DNA of 64,000 nucleotides from Variovorax sp. PAMC26660 (GCF_014302995.1 NZ_CP060295.1:5633501-5697500); one strand, 5' to 3'. Shown: positions 9,072-18,062, numbered from the stretch's first letter. A program made the numbers and translations. Notes: generated from the sequence alone by a model not told the origin.

Positions 9072-9608
9072 ATGCGTCTCACTACCAAAGGCCGTTTTGC
9101 GGTCACAGCAATGATCGATCTGGCGCTGCGTCAGAACACCGGTCCGGTCACGCTGGCTGCGATCAGCCAACGGCAGCAGATTTCGTTGTCGTACCTCGAG
9201 CAACTGTTCGGCAAGCTGCGTCGTCACGAACTGGTCGAATCGACCCGTGGCCCTGGCGGCGGCTACAGCCTCGGCCGCAAGGCCGCAGACATCACTGTGG
9301 CAGACATCATCGTTTCCGTCGATGAACCCATCGATGCCACGCAGTGCGGCGGCAAGGAAAACTGCCTCGGCGAAGCCGGTCGTTGCATGACGCACGAACT
9401 CTGGGCCTCGCTGAATCAGCGCATGGTCGAGTTCCTAGACTCCGTCACGTTGCAGAAGCTGGTCGACGACCAGATCGCCAAGGGCGTGCAGATCGAGAAC
9501 AAGCCGGTCGTCAAGCGCGCGATCTCGGCACAGCCGGTGGTCAAGCCGATTCGCGTGAATGCGCCGAATTCGGTGTTCGCCCTCGGCAACGTATTCGCCA
9601 AGTCCTGA
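9072..9608 (+). CDS. iscR: Fe-S cluster sensing regulator IscR
   Basis: 178 residues, Rrf2 family. Winged helix-turn-helix at the N-terminus (MRLTTKGRFAVTAMIDLAL; LSYLEQLFGKLR). The three cluster-binding Cys are in TQCGGKENCLGEAGRCMTHELW, in the spacing of E. coli IscR (Cys92/98/104). It holds a [2Fe-2S] cluster made by the Isc machinery and represses the operon when cluster supply is sufficient. The ATG at 9072 follows a good ribosome-binding site (AAGGAG). About 30 residues after the family core form a hydrophilic extension. First gene of the isc operon. Confidence 0.97.
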   Translation: MRLTTKGRFAVTAMIDLALRQNTGPVTLAAISQRQQISLSYLEQLFGKLRRHELVESTRGPGGGYSLGRKAADITVADIIVSVDEPIDATQCGGKENCLGEAGRCMTHELWASLNQRMVEFLDSVTLQKLVDDQIAKGVQIENKPVVKRAISAQPVVKPIRVNAPNSVFALGNVFAKS

Positions 9609-9616
9609 GTTTGGAT

Positions 9617-9632
9617 AGCGCCTTCGGGCGCT
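9617..9632 (+). other. UUCG-tetraloop hairpin between iscR and iscS
   Basis: AGCGCC-TTCG-GGCGCT is a perfect 6-bp stem closed by a very stable UUCG loop, 8 bases after the iscR stop. No U-run follows, so full termination is unlikely. It could protect the 3' end of an iscR-only mRNA, as the iscR-iscS junction does in E. coli during iron starvation. Confidence 0.55.
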
Positions 9633-9684
9633 GTCACGAGCAGCCCAGATTAAAAAACAACCCCCACGCCAGCACGAGCCAGCC

Positions 9685-10905
9685 ATGGACGTAACTCCTC
9701 ATTTCCCGATCTACCTCGATTACGGCGCGACCACGCCGGTTGACCCGCGTGTGGTCGACGCCATGATTCCCTGGTTGCGCGAACACTTCGGCAACCCGGC
9801 GTCACGCAGCCACGCCTGGGGCTGGGAGGCTGAAGAGGCGGTCGAGAAGGCGCGCGGCCAGGTGGCCGACCTGATCAATGCTGATCCCCGCGAAATCGTG
9901 TGGACTTCGGGTGCGACCGAGTCGATCAACCTCGCGCTCAAGGGCGCGGCCCAGTTCTACAAGGGCAAGGGCAAGCACCTGATCACTCTGAAGACCGAGC
10001 ACAAGGCTGTGCTCGACACCATGCGCGAACTCGAGCGCCAGGGCTTCGAGGTCACTTACCTCGATGTCGAGGAAAACGGCCTTGTTGACCTCGACAAGTT
10101 CAAGGCCGCGATCCGCCCCGACACCATCCTGGCCAGCGTGCTCTTCGTGAACAACGAAATCGGCGTGATCCAGGACGTGGTCGCGCTGGGCAATGTCTGC
10201 CGCGAAAAGGGCGTGATCTTCCATGTCGATTCGGCCCAGGCCACCGGCAAGGTCGACATCGACATCACGAAGTTGCCCATCGACCTGATGAGCCTCGCTT
10301 CGCACAAGACTTATGGCCCCAAGGGTATCGGCGCGCTGTATGTGCGTCGCAAGCCGCGCATTCGCCTCGAAGCGCAAATGCACGGCGGTGGCCACGAGCG
10401 CGGCATGCGTTCGGGCACGCTGCCCACGCACCAGATCGTCGGCATGGGCGAGGCCTATCGCATCGCCAAGCTTGAGATGAAGGACGACATCGCCCATGCG
10501 ACTCGTCTGCAGAAGCGCCTGCTCGACGGCCTGAAGGACGTCGAACAGGTCTTCATCAACGGCGACCTCGAGCAGCGTGTGCCGCACAACCTGAACATGA
10601 GCTTCAACTACGTCGAAGGCGAGTCGCTGATCATGGGCATCAAGGGCCTGGCGGTGTCGTCGGGTTCCGCTTGCACCTCGGCCAGCCTCGAGCCCAGCTA
10701 TGTTCTGCGTGCCCTGGGCCGCAGCGACGAGTTGGCTCACAGCAGCCTTCGCATGACCATCGGCCGTTTCACGACCGAAGAAGAAATCGACTACGCCATT
10801 TCGACCATCAAGCACAACGTCGCGAAGCTGCGCGAGCTGAGCCCCTTGTGGGAGATGTTCCAGGACGGCGTCGACATCAGCACGATCCAGTGGTCGGCCC
10901 ACTGA
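9685..10905 (+). CDS. iscS: Cysteine desulfurase IscS
   Basis: 406 residues, PLP-dependent. Converts cysteine to alanine and passes the sulfur as a persulfide to IscU and other acceptors. Visible motifs: [18 protein letters not shown] at the N-terminus, [24 protein letters not shown], the PLP Lys in [17 protein letters not shown] near residue 208, and the mobile-loop catalytic Cys in [21 protein letters not shown] near residue 330. The C-terminus ends [12 protein letters not shown], typical of the housekeeping IscS. It lies 76 bases after iscR with a stable hairpin between them. Confidence 0.98.
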   Translation: MDVTPHFPIYLDYGATTPVDPRVVDAMIPWLREHFGNPASRSHAWGWEAEEAVEKARGQVADLINADPREIVWTSGATESINLALKGAAQFYKGKGKHLITLKTEHKAVLDTMRELERQGFEVTYLDVEENGLVDLDKFKAAIRPDTILASVLFVNNEIGVIQDVVALGNVCREKGVIFHVDSAQATGKVDIDITKLPIDLMSLASHKTYGPKGIGALYVRRKPRIRLEAQMHGGGHERGMRSGTLPTHQIVGMGEAYRIAKLEMKDDIAHATRLQKRLLDGLKDVEQVFINGDLEQRVPHNLNMSFNYVEGESLIMGIKGLAVSSGSACTSASLEPSYVLRALGRSDELAHSSLRMTIGRFTTEEEIDYAISTIKHNVAKLRELSPLWEMFQDGVDISTIQWSAH

Positions 10906-10955
10906 AGCAGGTCAGCCCAGCGCTCCACGATTGAACAAAGTTTGAGAGGTACACC

Positions 10956-11369
10956 ATGGCATATTCATCCAAGGTCATCGACCACTACGAAAACCCCCGC
11001 AACGTCGGCTCCTTTGAAAAAGGTGACGACACGGTAGGCACCGGCATGGTCGGCGCGCCGGCCTGCGGCGACGTCATGAAGCTGCAGATCAAGGTCAACC
11101 CCGAAACAGGCGTGATCGAAGACGCACGCTTCAAGACCTACGGCTGCGGCTCGGCCATTGCTTCTTCGTCGCTCGTGACCGAATGGGTCAAGGGCAAGAC
11201 GCTCGACGAAGCGGCTGCACTCAAGAATGCGCAGATCGCCGAAGAGCTGGCTTTGCCGCCCGTCAAGATCCACTGCTCCATCCTGGCCGAAGACGCCATC
11301 AAGGCCGCAGTGAGCGACTACAAGGCCAAGCACAGCGCCAAGGCGGCTGAAGCCGAAGCTGTTCACTGA
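10956..11369 (+). CDS. iscU: Fe-S cluster scaffold IscU
   Basis: 137 residues. Scaffold on which [2Fe-2S] clusters are built from IscS sulfur and iron before transfer by HscA/HscB. The three cluster Cys appear in [26 protein letters not shown] and [15 protein letters not shown]. The LPPVK sequence just before the last Cys is the known HscA recognition motif. The C-terminus has a short Ala/Glu-rich extension ([10 protein letters not shown]). It begins 50 bases after iscS with a GAGAGG ribosome-binding site. Confidence 0.98.
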   Translation: MAYSSKVIDHYENPRNVGSFEKGDDTVGTGMVGAPACGDVMKLQIKVNPETGVIEDARFKTYGCGSAIASSSLVTEWVKGKTLDEAAALKNAQIAEELALPPVKIHCSILAEDAIKAAVSDYKAKHSAKAAEAEAVH

Positions 11370-11370
11370 C

Positions 11371-11694
11371 ATGGCCGTCACGTTGACCGAAGCCGCTGCG
11401 CGACACGTCACCCGTTACCTCGGCAAACGAGGCAAGGGCGTGGGTGTGCGGCTGGGCGTGAAGACCACCGGCTGCTCCGGCCTGGCCTACAAGCTCGAGT
11501 ACGTGGACGAGTTCACGCCTGAAGACGTGGTGTTCGAAGACCACGGCGTGAAGGTGCTGGTCGACCCGAAGAGCCTGGCCTACATCGACGGCACGCAGCT
11601 CGACTTCGTGCGCGAAGGCTTGAACGAAGGCTTCAAGTTCATCAACCCGAACGAACGCGACCGTTGCGGTTGCGGCGAGAGCTTTCGCATCTGA
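11371..11694 (+). CDS. iscA: A-type Fe-S carrier IscA
   Basis: 107 residues, HesB/IscA family. Accepts iron or clusters from the scaffold and delivers them, mainly [4Fe-4S], to target enzymes. The conserved Cys are in [14 protein letters not shown] near residue 36 and in the C-terminal [11 protein letters not shown]. It starts one base after the iscU stop, so it is tightly co-translated. Confidence 0.97.
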   Translation: MAVTLTEAAARHVTRYLGKRGKGVGVRLGVKTTGCSGLAYKLEYVDEFTPEDVVFEDHGVKVLVDPKSLAYIDGTQLDFVREGLNEGFKFINPNERDRCGCGESFRI

Positions 11695-11718
11695 TGCATC
11701 GTCGCTGACCGCGACCAC

Positions 11719-11751
11719 AGCCGCCACCATGTCATGTGCTGGCGGTTTTTT
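11719..11751 (+). terminator. Intrinsic-terminator-like hairpin between iscA and hscB
   Basis: AGCCGCCA (11719-11726) pairs with TGGCGGTT (11740-11747), the last two pairs being G-U and A-U. A run of six T (11746-11751) follows at once. This is the form of a Rho-independent terminator, yet it sits inside the isc operon and ends 6 bases before the hscB ATG. It probably attenuates rather than ends transcription. Confidence 0.6.
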
Positions 11752-11757
11752 CTTGCC

Positions 11758-12276
11758 ATGAATCTCAACGACACCGACTTTCAACTGTTCGCTGTTCCTG
11801 CCACTTTCGCGCAGGACCGCGCCGCGCTCGATGCGCGCTGGAAAGAGCTGCAGCGCGAGGCACACCCAGACCGTTTTGCCGCGCAGGGCGCTGCAGCCCA
11901 GCGCGTGGCCATGCAGTGGTCGGTGCGCATCAACGAGGCTTACCAGAGGCTCAAGGACCCGATCCGCCGCGCGAGCTACATCTGCGAGCTTCATGGGGCG
12001 CCCCTGAACGCCGAGAACAACACGGCGATGCCATCCGACTTTCTCATGCAGCAGATGGAATGGCGCGAGGCGCTCGACGACATCGACGGCACAGCCGCGC
12101 TCGACAAGCTGCACACCGAGGTCGAGGCTGCTCGTGCACGCGCGCTTTCATCGCTCGACTGGCTGATCGACGAAAAAGGCGACTATCCCGGCGCCGCGCA
12201 GCAGGTGAGAGCCCTCATGTTCATTGAGCGTTTCGGCCACGACGTCGAAGCCAAATTCGATCAGTTGGGACAATAG
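11758..12276 (+). CDS. hscB: J-domain co-chaperone HscB
   Basis: 172 residues from the ATG at 11758 (MNLNDTDFQLFAVP). Recruits IscU to HscA and stimulates its ATPase. The J-domain HPD triad is present (REAHPDRFA, near residue 40), followed by SVRINEAYQRLKDPIRRASY and a C-terminal helical IscU-binding domain. No Shine-Dalgarno sequence precedes the start; the 12 bases upstream are the T-run of a terminator-like hairpin. An in-frame ATG at 11734 would place the start inside that hairpin and add eight hydrophobic residues, which is less likely. Confidence 0.92.
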   Translation: MNLNDTDFQLFAVPATFAQDRAALDARWKELQREAHPDRFAAQGAAAQRVAMQWSVRINEAYQRLKDPIRRASYICELHGAPLNAENNTAMPSDFLMQQMEWREALDDIDGTAALDKLHTEVEAARARALSSLDWLIDEKGDYPGAAQQVRALMFIERFGHDVEAKFDQLGQ

Positions 12277-12282
12277 GCCCCT

Positions 12283-14142
12283 ATGGCTCTTCTTCAGATT
12301 TCCGAACCCGGGCAGGCGCCCGATCCGCATCAGCGCCGCATTGCCGTGGGCATTGACCTGGGCACCACGCATTCGCTGGTGGCCGCGGTGCGCAATGGCG
12401 TGGCCGAATGCCTGCCCGACGACCAGGGCCGCGTGTTGCTGCCTTCGGCTGTGCGCTACCTCGACGGCGATCGTCGCCAGATCGGCTTCGACGCGGTCGC
12501 TGCGCGTGCGCAGGACCCGGCCAACACCATCACGTCCGTCAAGCGGCTCATGGGCCGCGGACTCGCGGACATCGCGAACCGCGAAGCCATGTCCTACCGC
12601 ATCGACAGCAGCGATGGCGGCATGGTGAGGGTGCAGACCAAGGCTGGCGAGAAGTCGCCGGTAGAGATCAGCGCCGAGATTCTGGCGACGTTGCGTTTTC
12701 GTGCCGAAGATACCTTCGACGACGAACTCTATGGCGCGGTCATCACCGTGCCCGCCTACTTCGACGAAGGTCAGCGCCAGGCCACCAAGGACGCAGCGCA
12801 ACTCGCCGGCCTCAACGTGCTGCGCCTGATCAGCGAACCCACGGCCGCAGCCATTGCCTACGGCCTGGACAACGCGAGCGAGGGCGTCTACGCGGTCTAC
12901 GACCTGGGCGGCGGCACCTTCGACATCTCGATCCTGCGGCTCACGCAAGGCGTGTTCGAAGTGATTTCCACGGGCGGCGACTCGGCGCTCGGTGGCGATG
13001 ACTACGACCATGCGCTCGCAGATTTCGTGCTGGGCCAGACCGGTCTGCAAACCCGAAGCGACAACGACAAGGCTGCCATGCTGGTGGCCGCACGCACCGC
13101 GAAAGAGGCGCTGACCGATGCTGAGTCCGTAGCGTTCCGCGCGGAAGTCGCAGGCACGACGGCCTCGTTGGACCTGACCCGCGAACACTTCGACGCTGCA
13201 ACCAAGCCACTCACCGACCGCACCATCGCCGCCGTGCGCAAGGCGTTGCGCGACGCCAAGCTCAAGCCCGATGACCTGCAAGGCATCGTGCTGGTCGGTG
13301 GTTCCACCCGCATGCCGCAGATCCGTCGCGCCGTCGCCGATTTCTTCGGCCGTGAACCGTTGGTCAATCTGAACCCCGACGAAGTCGTAGCGCTCGGCGC
13401 AGCGATCCAGGCCAATCAACTGGCCGGCAACAACGGCGCGGGCGAGTTGCTGCTGCTCGACGTGATTCCTTTGTCGCTGGGCATCGAAACCATGGGTGGC
13501 CTGGTCGAGCGCATCGTGCCGCGTAACCAGACCATTCCTACCGCGATGGCGCAGGACTTCACCACCTACCAGGACGGCCAGACCGCCCTTGCGTTGCACG
13601 TGGTGCAGGGTGAGCGCGACCTGGTGGCCGACTGCCGCAGCCTTGCGCGCTTCACGCTGCGTGGCATTCCACCGATGGCGGCCGGCGCTGCGCGCATCCG
13701 TGTGACCTTCACTGTCGATGCCGATGGCTTGCTGAGCGTCAGCGCGAAAGAGCAAGGCAGTGGCGTCGAAGCCAGCGTCGCGGTCAAGCCTTCATACGGC
13801 CTTTCGGACGACCAGATCGCGACCATGCTGCAGGAAAGCTTCTCCACCGCGCAGCAAGACATACAGGCCCGCGCACTGGTGGAGGCACGTGTCGATGCAG
13901 ACCGCATGCTGCTCGCCACGCAAAGCGCGCTGAACGCCGATGGCGACCTGCTGGACAACAGCGAGCGTGCCGTGATCGACGCATCGATGGCGCAACTGCA
14001 CGAAGCCATCAAGGGCAATGAAGCCGCCACCATCGAGGCCGTGACCAAGGCGCTGGCCAACGACACCGAGGCCTTTGCCGCCCAGCGCATGAATGCGGGC
14101 ATTGCGCGCGCACTTGCCGGTCGCAAGGTCGAATCTCTCTAG
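12283..14142 (+). CDS. hscA: Hsp70-class chaperone HscA
   Basis: 619 residues. ATP-driven chaperone that binds the LPPVK motif of IscU and helps release the cluster. The nucleotide-binding domain has [12 protein letters not shown] near residue 24, [20 protein letters not shown], the [14 protein letters not shown] phosphate motif near residue 205 and [14 protein letters not shown]. The substrate domain begins near [17 protein letters not shown]. As in other HscA proteins the C-terminal lid is shorter than DnaK's. It begins 6 bases after hscB. Confidence 0.97.
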   Translation: MALLQISEPGQAPDPHQRRIAVGIDLGTTHSLVAAVRNGVAECLPDDQGRVLLPSAVRYLDGDRRQIGFDAVAARAQDPANTITSVKRLMGRGLADIANREAMSYRIDSSDGGMVRVQTKAGEKSPVEISAEILATLRFRAEDTFDDELYGAVITVPAYFDEGQRQATKDAAQLAGLNVLRLISEPTAAAIAYGLDNASEGVYAVYDLGGGTFDISILRLTQGVFEVISTGGDSALGGDDYDHALADFVLGQTGLQTRSDNDKAAMLVAARTAKEALTDAESVAFRAEVAGTTASLDLTREHFDAATKPLTDRTIAAVRKALRDAKLKPDDLQGIVLVGGSTRMPQIRRAVADFFGREPLVNLNPDEVVALGAAIQANQLAGNNGAGELLLLDVIPLSLGIETMGGLVERIVPRNQTIPTAMAQDFTTYQDGQTALALHVVQGERDLVADCRSLARFTLRGIPPMAAGAARIRVTFTVDADGLLSVSAKEQGSGVEASVAVKPSYGLSDDQIATMLQESFSTAQQDIQARALVEARVDADRMLLATQSALNADGDLLDNSERAVIDASMAQLHEAIKGNEAATIEAVTKALANDTEAFAAQRMNAGIARALAGRKVESL

Positions 14143-14151
14143 AACAACAAC

Positions 14152-14490
14152 ATGCCCACGATCAAGATCTATCCGCATCCCGAGTACTGCCCGCAGGGCG
14201 CCGAGATCACTGCGCCCGCCGGCACCTCCATTTGCGAGGCGCTGCTCGACAACCACATTAACATCGAGCACGCCTGCGAGATGAGCTGTGCTTGTACCAC
14301 TTGCCACGTGATCGTGCGCGAGGGTTTCAATTCGCTCAACGAAGCGGAAGAGGGCGAAGAAGACCTGCTCGATCGCGCCTGGGGCCTGGAGCCGCAATCG
14401 CGCCTGAGTTGCCAATCGATCCTGGCGCAGGAGAATGTGACGATCGAGATTCCCAAGTACTCGATCAACCACGCCAAGGAAAACCACTGA
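14152..14490 (+). CDS. fdx: ISC-type [2Fe-2S] ferredoxin
   Basis: 112 residues, adrenodoxin-type. Supplies electrons for cluster assembly on IscU. The ligands are in EHACEMSCACTTCHV (CxxxxxCxxC pattern) plus the later Cys in SRLSCQS. The acidic stretch NEAEEGEEDLLD is the usual partner-docking helix. It lies 9 bases after hscA. IscX, which follows fdx in enterics, is absent; instead the stop codon overlaps the dnaQ start (ATGA). Confidence 0.97.
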   Translation: MPTIKIYPHPEYCPQGAEITAPAGTSICEALLDNHINIEHACEMSCACTTCHVIVREGFNSLNEAEEGEEDLLDRAWGLEPQSRLSCQSILAQENVTIEIPKYSINHAKENH

Positions 14491-15197
14491 TGTCGCGCCA
14501 GATCGTCCTTGATACCGAAACCACCGGCCTGTCCGCTGAGAGCGGCGACCGGGTGATCGAACTCGGCTGCGTCGAGTTGTTCGCCCGCAAGCTCACCGGC
14601 AACGACCTGCACATCTACTTCAACCCGGAGCGCGAGAGCCATGAAGACGCGCTCAAGGTGCACGGCCTGACGACCGACTTCCTGCGCGACAAGCCGAAGT
14701 TCGCCACGCTGGGCAATGACATCATCGAGTACCTGCGCGGTGCCGAACTGATCATTCACAACGCAGCCTTCGACGTCGGCTTCCTCAACAAGGAGTTCGA
14801 GCGTGCGGGCCTGCCGCTGCTGCGCACCTTCGTCAGCGAAGTGACCGACACGCTGGCCATGGCGAAGCTGGTGTACCCGGGCAAACGCAATTCGCTCGAT
14901 GCACTGTGCGACCGCTTTGGTGTGGACCGCTCGAACCGTACCTTCCACGGCGCCAAGCTCGACGCGCAGTTGCTGGCCGACGTTTACATCAATCTCACGC
15001 GCGGCCAGGACGCGCTGCTGATCGATGTGAGCTCGAGCGAGCCGGTGCAGGGCACCACCGTGGTCGCCATCGACCTGACCCAGTTCGAACTGCCGGTGAT
15101 CATGGCGGCCGAGCATGAGCTGGCCGCGCACGATGCGGTGCTCACGCAACTCGACAAATCCAGCAACGGCAAAACCGTGTTTCGCCAAAACGCTTGA
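14490..15197 (+). CDS. dnaQ: DNA polymerase III epsilon subunit (3'-5' proofreading exonuclease)
   Basis: 235 residues. DEDDh exonuclease: ExoI motif QIVLDTETTGL at residue 4 (Asp and Glu metal ligands), ExoII HNAAFDVGFLNKEF near residue 90, and ExoIII HGAKLDAQLLADVY near residue 154 with His and Asp. The C-terminal 60 residues would bind the alpha subunit and are less conserved. The ATG at 14490 overlaps the fdx stop, so proofreading exonuclease is translationally coupled to the Fe-S operon. Confidence 0.96.
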   Translation: MSRQIVLDTETTGLSAESGDRVIELGCVELFARKLTGNDLHIYFNPERESHEDALKVHGLTTDFLRDKPKFATLGNDIIEYLRGAELIIHNAAFDVGFLNKEFERAGLPLLRTFVSEVTDTLAMAKLVYPGKRNSLDALCDRFGVDRSNRTFHGAKLDAQLLADVYINLTRGQDALLIDVSSSEPVQGTTVVAIDLTQFELPVIMAAEHELAAHDAVLTQLDKSSNGKTVFRQNA

Positions 15198-15207
15198 AAA
15201 GCTGTGG

Positions 15208-15213
15208 CATAAT
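15208..15213 (+). promoter_or_regulatory. Candidate -10 (CATAAT) for tRNA-Val
   Basis: CATAAT lies 59 bases before the mature tRNA and 10 bases after the dnaQ stop. No convincing -35 is seen at the right distance. Given only as the most likely -10 for the tRNA transcript. Confidence 0.35.
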
Positions 15214-15272
15214 CTGAGGCTTCGCACAGCGCGATACGTTTTCAAGACGCTGCAGTCAAACAGCAGCGTCAG

Positions 15273-15347
15273 GGGCGGTTAGCTCAGGGGTAGAGCACAG
15301 CATTCACACTGCTGGGGTCGGAGGTTCGAAACCTCCACCGCCCACCA
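15273..15347 (+). tRNA. tRNA-Val (anticodon CAC)
   Basis: A full cloverleaf can be folded by hand. The 7-bp acceptor stem is GGGCGGT/ACCGCCC. The D-stem is GCTC/GAGC and the anticodon stem CAGCA/TGCTG, with loop TTCACAC giving anticodon CAC. The T-arm is GGAGG-TTCGAAA-CCTCC. Discriminator A (15344) is followed by an encoded CCA (15345-15347). It reads GTG valine codons, the commonest Val codon in such GC-rich genomes. Confidence 0.97.
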
Positions 15348-15355
15348 AATTTCTT

Positions 15356-15391
15356 AAAAAGCGACCTGGATCATCCAGGTCGCTTTTTTTG
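15356..15391 (+). terminator. Strong intrinsic terminator after tRNA-Val
   Basis: GCGACCTGGA (15361-15370) and TCCAGGTCGC (15374-15383) form a perfect 10-bp stem with a 3-base loop, flanked by an A-run before and seven or more T after. Textbook Rho-independent terminator; it is near-symmetrical and could work on both strands. Confidence 0.93.
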
Positions 15392-15568
15392 TTTGGGCGA
15401 TGGTTGGACTATCGGGATTGCTTCGCCCGGAACAGGTCTTCGCAACCGTCGCGCGATCTGGGGACGCTCATCGATCGAACTGTCGGTACGCGCCGACGGC
15501 AACTGCAGTCCGATGCTTGCGCAAATGCTGCCACAGCAGCCTAGAACAGCAGGAAAAGGAGAGCGACC

Positions 15569-15691
15569 ATGGCCACCCACCCTGACCTTCCGACCCCCGT
15601 CACGTCGAACCTGCCCGTCGAGCCCGACGAAGGGCCAAGCCCGACGCCCGACGAGCCCACCGATCCCGAGCCACCACCCACCGTGTCGTGA
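15569..15691 (+). CDS. Small proline-rich protein (40 residues)
   Basis: Encodes 40 residues starting MATHPDLPTPVTSN and ending EPPPTVS, with 14 Pro and 8 acidic residues. It has a strong ribosome-binding site (AGGAAAAGGAGAG) eight bases upstream, and its codon use matches its neighbours. Tiny Pro/Asp-rich proteins of this kind recur in Burkholderiales genomes, but I know of no function. It is probably disordered. No signal peptide or membrane segment is present. It sits alone between a terminator and an FAD oxidoreductase gene 32 bases downstream. Confidence 0.6.
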   Translation: MATHPDLPTPVTSNLPVEPDEGPSPTPDEPTDPEPPPTVS

Positions 15692-15723
15692 TTTCGGCGC
15701 GCGAGCCGCGATAAGCTCGCGCG

Positions 15724-16833
15724 ATGGATGAAATCGATTGCGCCGTCATCGGCGGTGGTGTGGTGGGGCTGGCCGTGGCGCGCGCGTTGGCGCTCGACGG
15801 CCGGGAGGTGCTTGTGCTCGAAACCGAAGGTGCCATTGGCACCGGGACCAGTTCGCGCAACAGCGAAGTGATTCACGCGGGCATCTACTACCCGCAGGGC
15901 TCGCTCAAGGCGAGGCTGTGCGTGGAGGGCAAGCAATTGCTGTACGCCTATGCAGCGGAGCGAGGCCTGCCGCACCAGCGTTGCGGCAAGCTCATCGTGG
16001 CGACGTCGGCCGAGCAGGCCGGCCAGCTCGAAGCCATCCGGGCGAAGGCGGCGGCGAATGGCGTCGACGATCTGGTGCAGATCACAGCCGAGCAGGCTAT
16101 CGCGATGGAGCCGCAACTGCATTGCGTGGCGGCGCTGCACTCGCCGAGCACCGGCATCGTCGACAGCCATGCGCTCATGCTGAGCCTGCTGGGCGATCTG
16201 GAAAATGCCGATGGCATGTTGGCGTTGAAATCGCCCATCACCCGCGCGGAATGCGGCGACGGAGCAATCATCCTGATAGCGGAGGATGGCACGAAGCTGC
16301 GCTGCCGCAGCGTGGTCAACGCTGCGGGGCTCGGAGCGCCCGCGCTGGCTCGACGTTTCGAAGGCTTGCCACCCACGGCTGTTCCAGCCGAGTATTTCGC
16401 CAAGGGCAACTACTTCACCCTGTCGGGCAAGGCGCCGTTCGGCCGCCTCATCTACCCCGTGCCCGAGCCGGGTGGCCTGGGTGTGCACCTGACGGTTGAC
16501 CTGGGCGGTCAGGCCAAGTTCGGGCCCGACGTGCAGTGGGTTGCTTGCGCCGACGACCTTGTGGTGGACCCCGCACGCGGTGACAGCTTCTATGCCGAGG
16601 TGCGCAAGTACTGGCCCGCCTTGCCCGATGGCGCCCTGATCCCGGGTTATGCAGGCATGCGCCCCAAGATTTCAGGACCGGGCGAACCGGCGGCCGACTT
16701 CGTGATCGACGGACCCGAGACGCATGGCGTACCCGGTCTGGTGAACCTTTTCGGCATCGAATCGCCGGGGCTCACAAGCAGCCTTGCCATTGGCCGCCAT
16801 GTGGCCCGTCTACTGGCCGAGGTCCGAGCCTGA
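15724..16833 (+). CDS. FAD-dependent oxidoreductase, L-2-hydroxyglutarate oxidase (LhgO)-like
   Basis: 369 residues of the DAO/glycine-oxidase superfamily. The N-terminus has the Rossmann dinucleotide motif [17 protein letters not shown] with the following acidic VLVLETE. Next comes [26 protein letters not shown], which is characteristic of LhgO/YgaF proteins. Toward the C-terminus are [23 protein letters not shown] and [17 protein letters not shown], also family hallmarks. The likely reaction is oxidation of a 2-hydroxy acid to the 2-oxo acid with electrons passed to the membrane quinone pool. Substrate is not certain. Confidence 0.85.
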   Translation: MDEIDCAVIGGGVVGLAVARALALDGREVLVLETEGAIGTGTSSRNSEVIHAGIYYPQGSLKARLCVEGKQLLYAYAAERGLPHQRCGKLIVATSAEQAGQLEAIRAKAAANGVDDLVQITAEQAIAMEPQLHCVAALHSPSTGIVDSHALMLSLLGDLENADGMLALKSPITRAECGDGAIILIAEDGTKLRCRSVVNAAGLGAPALARRFEGLPPTAVPAEYFAKGNYFTLSGKAPFGRLIYPVPEPGGLGVHLTVDLGGQAKFGPDVQWVACADDLVVDPARGDSFYAEVRKYWPALPDGALIPGYAGMRPKISGPGEPAADFVIDGPETHGVPGLVNLFGIESPGLTSSLAIGRHVARLLAEVRA

Positions 16834-16988
16834 ACGCCGCATTGCGCGGCCATGCAGCGCGATAGAGGGCACAAGTCAGCACATCTGTCGTGCATAAGGG
16901 TCTTTTGAGCCTGTAACATGACAGCACGCCATTTGCTGGCGTGAAGCCGCCGGCGCGGTGCCGGTGTCATCACGGAGGAAAGATTCCA

Positions 16989-17285
16989 ATGAGTGCATCC
17001 CAAAATCTTGAAGCAGCAGCCGAAGACATCGCAAGCGACGTGCGCGGCGTGCTGGCCAGCAAGGACCTGGATTCGGTTCCCCACATCAAGGCGCTGCGCC
17101 AGCGCATCGACACCAAGCTCGCCATCGCGCGCGAACTTGCCGCCGAGAAAAGCAAGCTCGCGGCCAAGAAGGCGCGCGACGCGGCCACCGCCACCAACGC
17201 CTACGCCCACGACGAACCATGGCAGATCGCTGGCGCCGCACTGGCCGTCGGCGTGCTGGTGGGCCTGCTGCTTGGCCGCCGCTGA
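16989..17285 (+). CDS. DUF883 (YqjD/ElaB-like) membrane-anchored protein
   Basis: 98 residues. It has an amphipathic helical N-terminal part (LEAAAEDIASDVRGVL...), a Lys/Ala-rich middle and one C-terminal membrane helix ending in GVLVGLLLGRR, the family's typical tail. E. coli homologues YqjD and ElaB anchor stationary-phase ribosomes at the inner membrane. The ATG at 16989 is preceded by GGAGG at 16974-16978. It lies 63 bases upstream of a YqjE-like gene, the same order as the E. coli yqjDE operon. Confidence 0.85.
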   Translation: MSASQNLEAAAEDIASDVRGVLASKDLDSVPHIKALRQRIDTKLAIARELAAEKSKLAAKKARDAATATNAYAHDEPWQIAGAALAVGVLVGLLLGRR

Positions 17286-17348
17286 TCACCTGATCGCGCA
17301 CCGCAGCAGCATTCGACCGGTTCGTCAGCACACTGACGGAGTCAGCCC

Positions 17349-18062
17349 ATGAGGCTGCTGTCATTGTTCGGGCTCGATGCCCGGATGCGGCGGCTGCGCA
17401 TCGCCGCCGCCGAAGGCGCTCTGGCGGCCGAAGACCGGGTGCAACTGCTGCGCATGACCTGGGAAGACGAGAAACAGCGCCTGAAGCTGATGCTCGTGTT
17501 CGTGGTCGCCGTGCTGGGACTGACCACCGTCGCGGTGGCGCTGCTGTCGATGGCGGTGGTGGTCCATTTCTGGGACACGCCATACCGCATCACTGCTGCC
17601 TGGTCAGTGGCCGGTGTATGGATCCTGCTCTGGCTGGTGGCTGCCGTTGGCTTGCTGCTGACACTGCGCAACGCGTCCAGCAGCTTCATCCCGACGCGCC
17701 ATGAGTTCGAGCGCGACTGGGCCTGGGTGCAGGACCGCTTCGGCCTGGGCAAAGACCCGGAGCAGCACGAAGACGAGCCGCGCCCCGCACGGCCCGCCAC
17801 GCGCGAAGAGCTGCTGGCACGCATGGACCGTCAGCGCGAGCGCATTGCGACGCTGCAGGGCGGCCGCGAGACGCAACCCGCGAGTGCCGCAGCCGATGGG
17901 CCCCCGCCCAACGAAACGGCCACTGCCGCCGCGCTGCGAATCGCGAAGGCGCACCCAGTGGCAGCCGGTGTCGTTGCTGCTGCCGCCGTTGTAGTGATCC
18001 GCCCGAAGCGCCTGCTGCGCTGGGCGGCCGTCATCGCGCCAATCCTCTGGCGCATGCGCTGA
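17349..18062 (+). CDS. YqjE-like phage-holin-family protein fused to a YqjK-like tail
   Basis: 237 residues. The first 115 contain the YqjE/phage holin superfamily III pattern: a charged helix (EDRVQLLRMTWEDEKQRLK) then two membrane segments (MLVFVVAVLGLTTVAVALL and WILLWLVAAVGLLLTL). After a Pro/Glu-rich linker, residues about 160-237 (LLARMDRQRERIATLQGG ... IRPKRLLRWAAVIAPILWRMR) resemble YqjK, which is a separate gene in E. coli. Function of the operon is envelope- and stress-related and poorly known. The fusion is read from sequence; homology of the tail is my judgement. Confidence 0.78.
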   Translation: MRLLSLFGLDARMRRLRIAAAEGALAAEDRVQLLRMTWEDEKQRLKLMLVFVVAVLGLTTVAVALLSMAVVVHFWDTPYRITAAWSVAGVWILLWLVAAVGLLLTLRNASSSFIPTRHEFERDWAWVQDRFGLGKDPEQHEDEPRPARPATREELLARMDRQRERIATLQGGRETQPASAAADGPPPNETATAAALRIAKAHPVAAGVVAAAAVVVIRPKRLLRWAAVIAPILWRMR

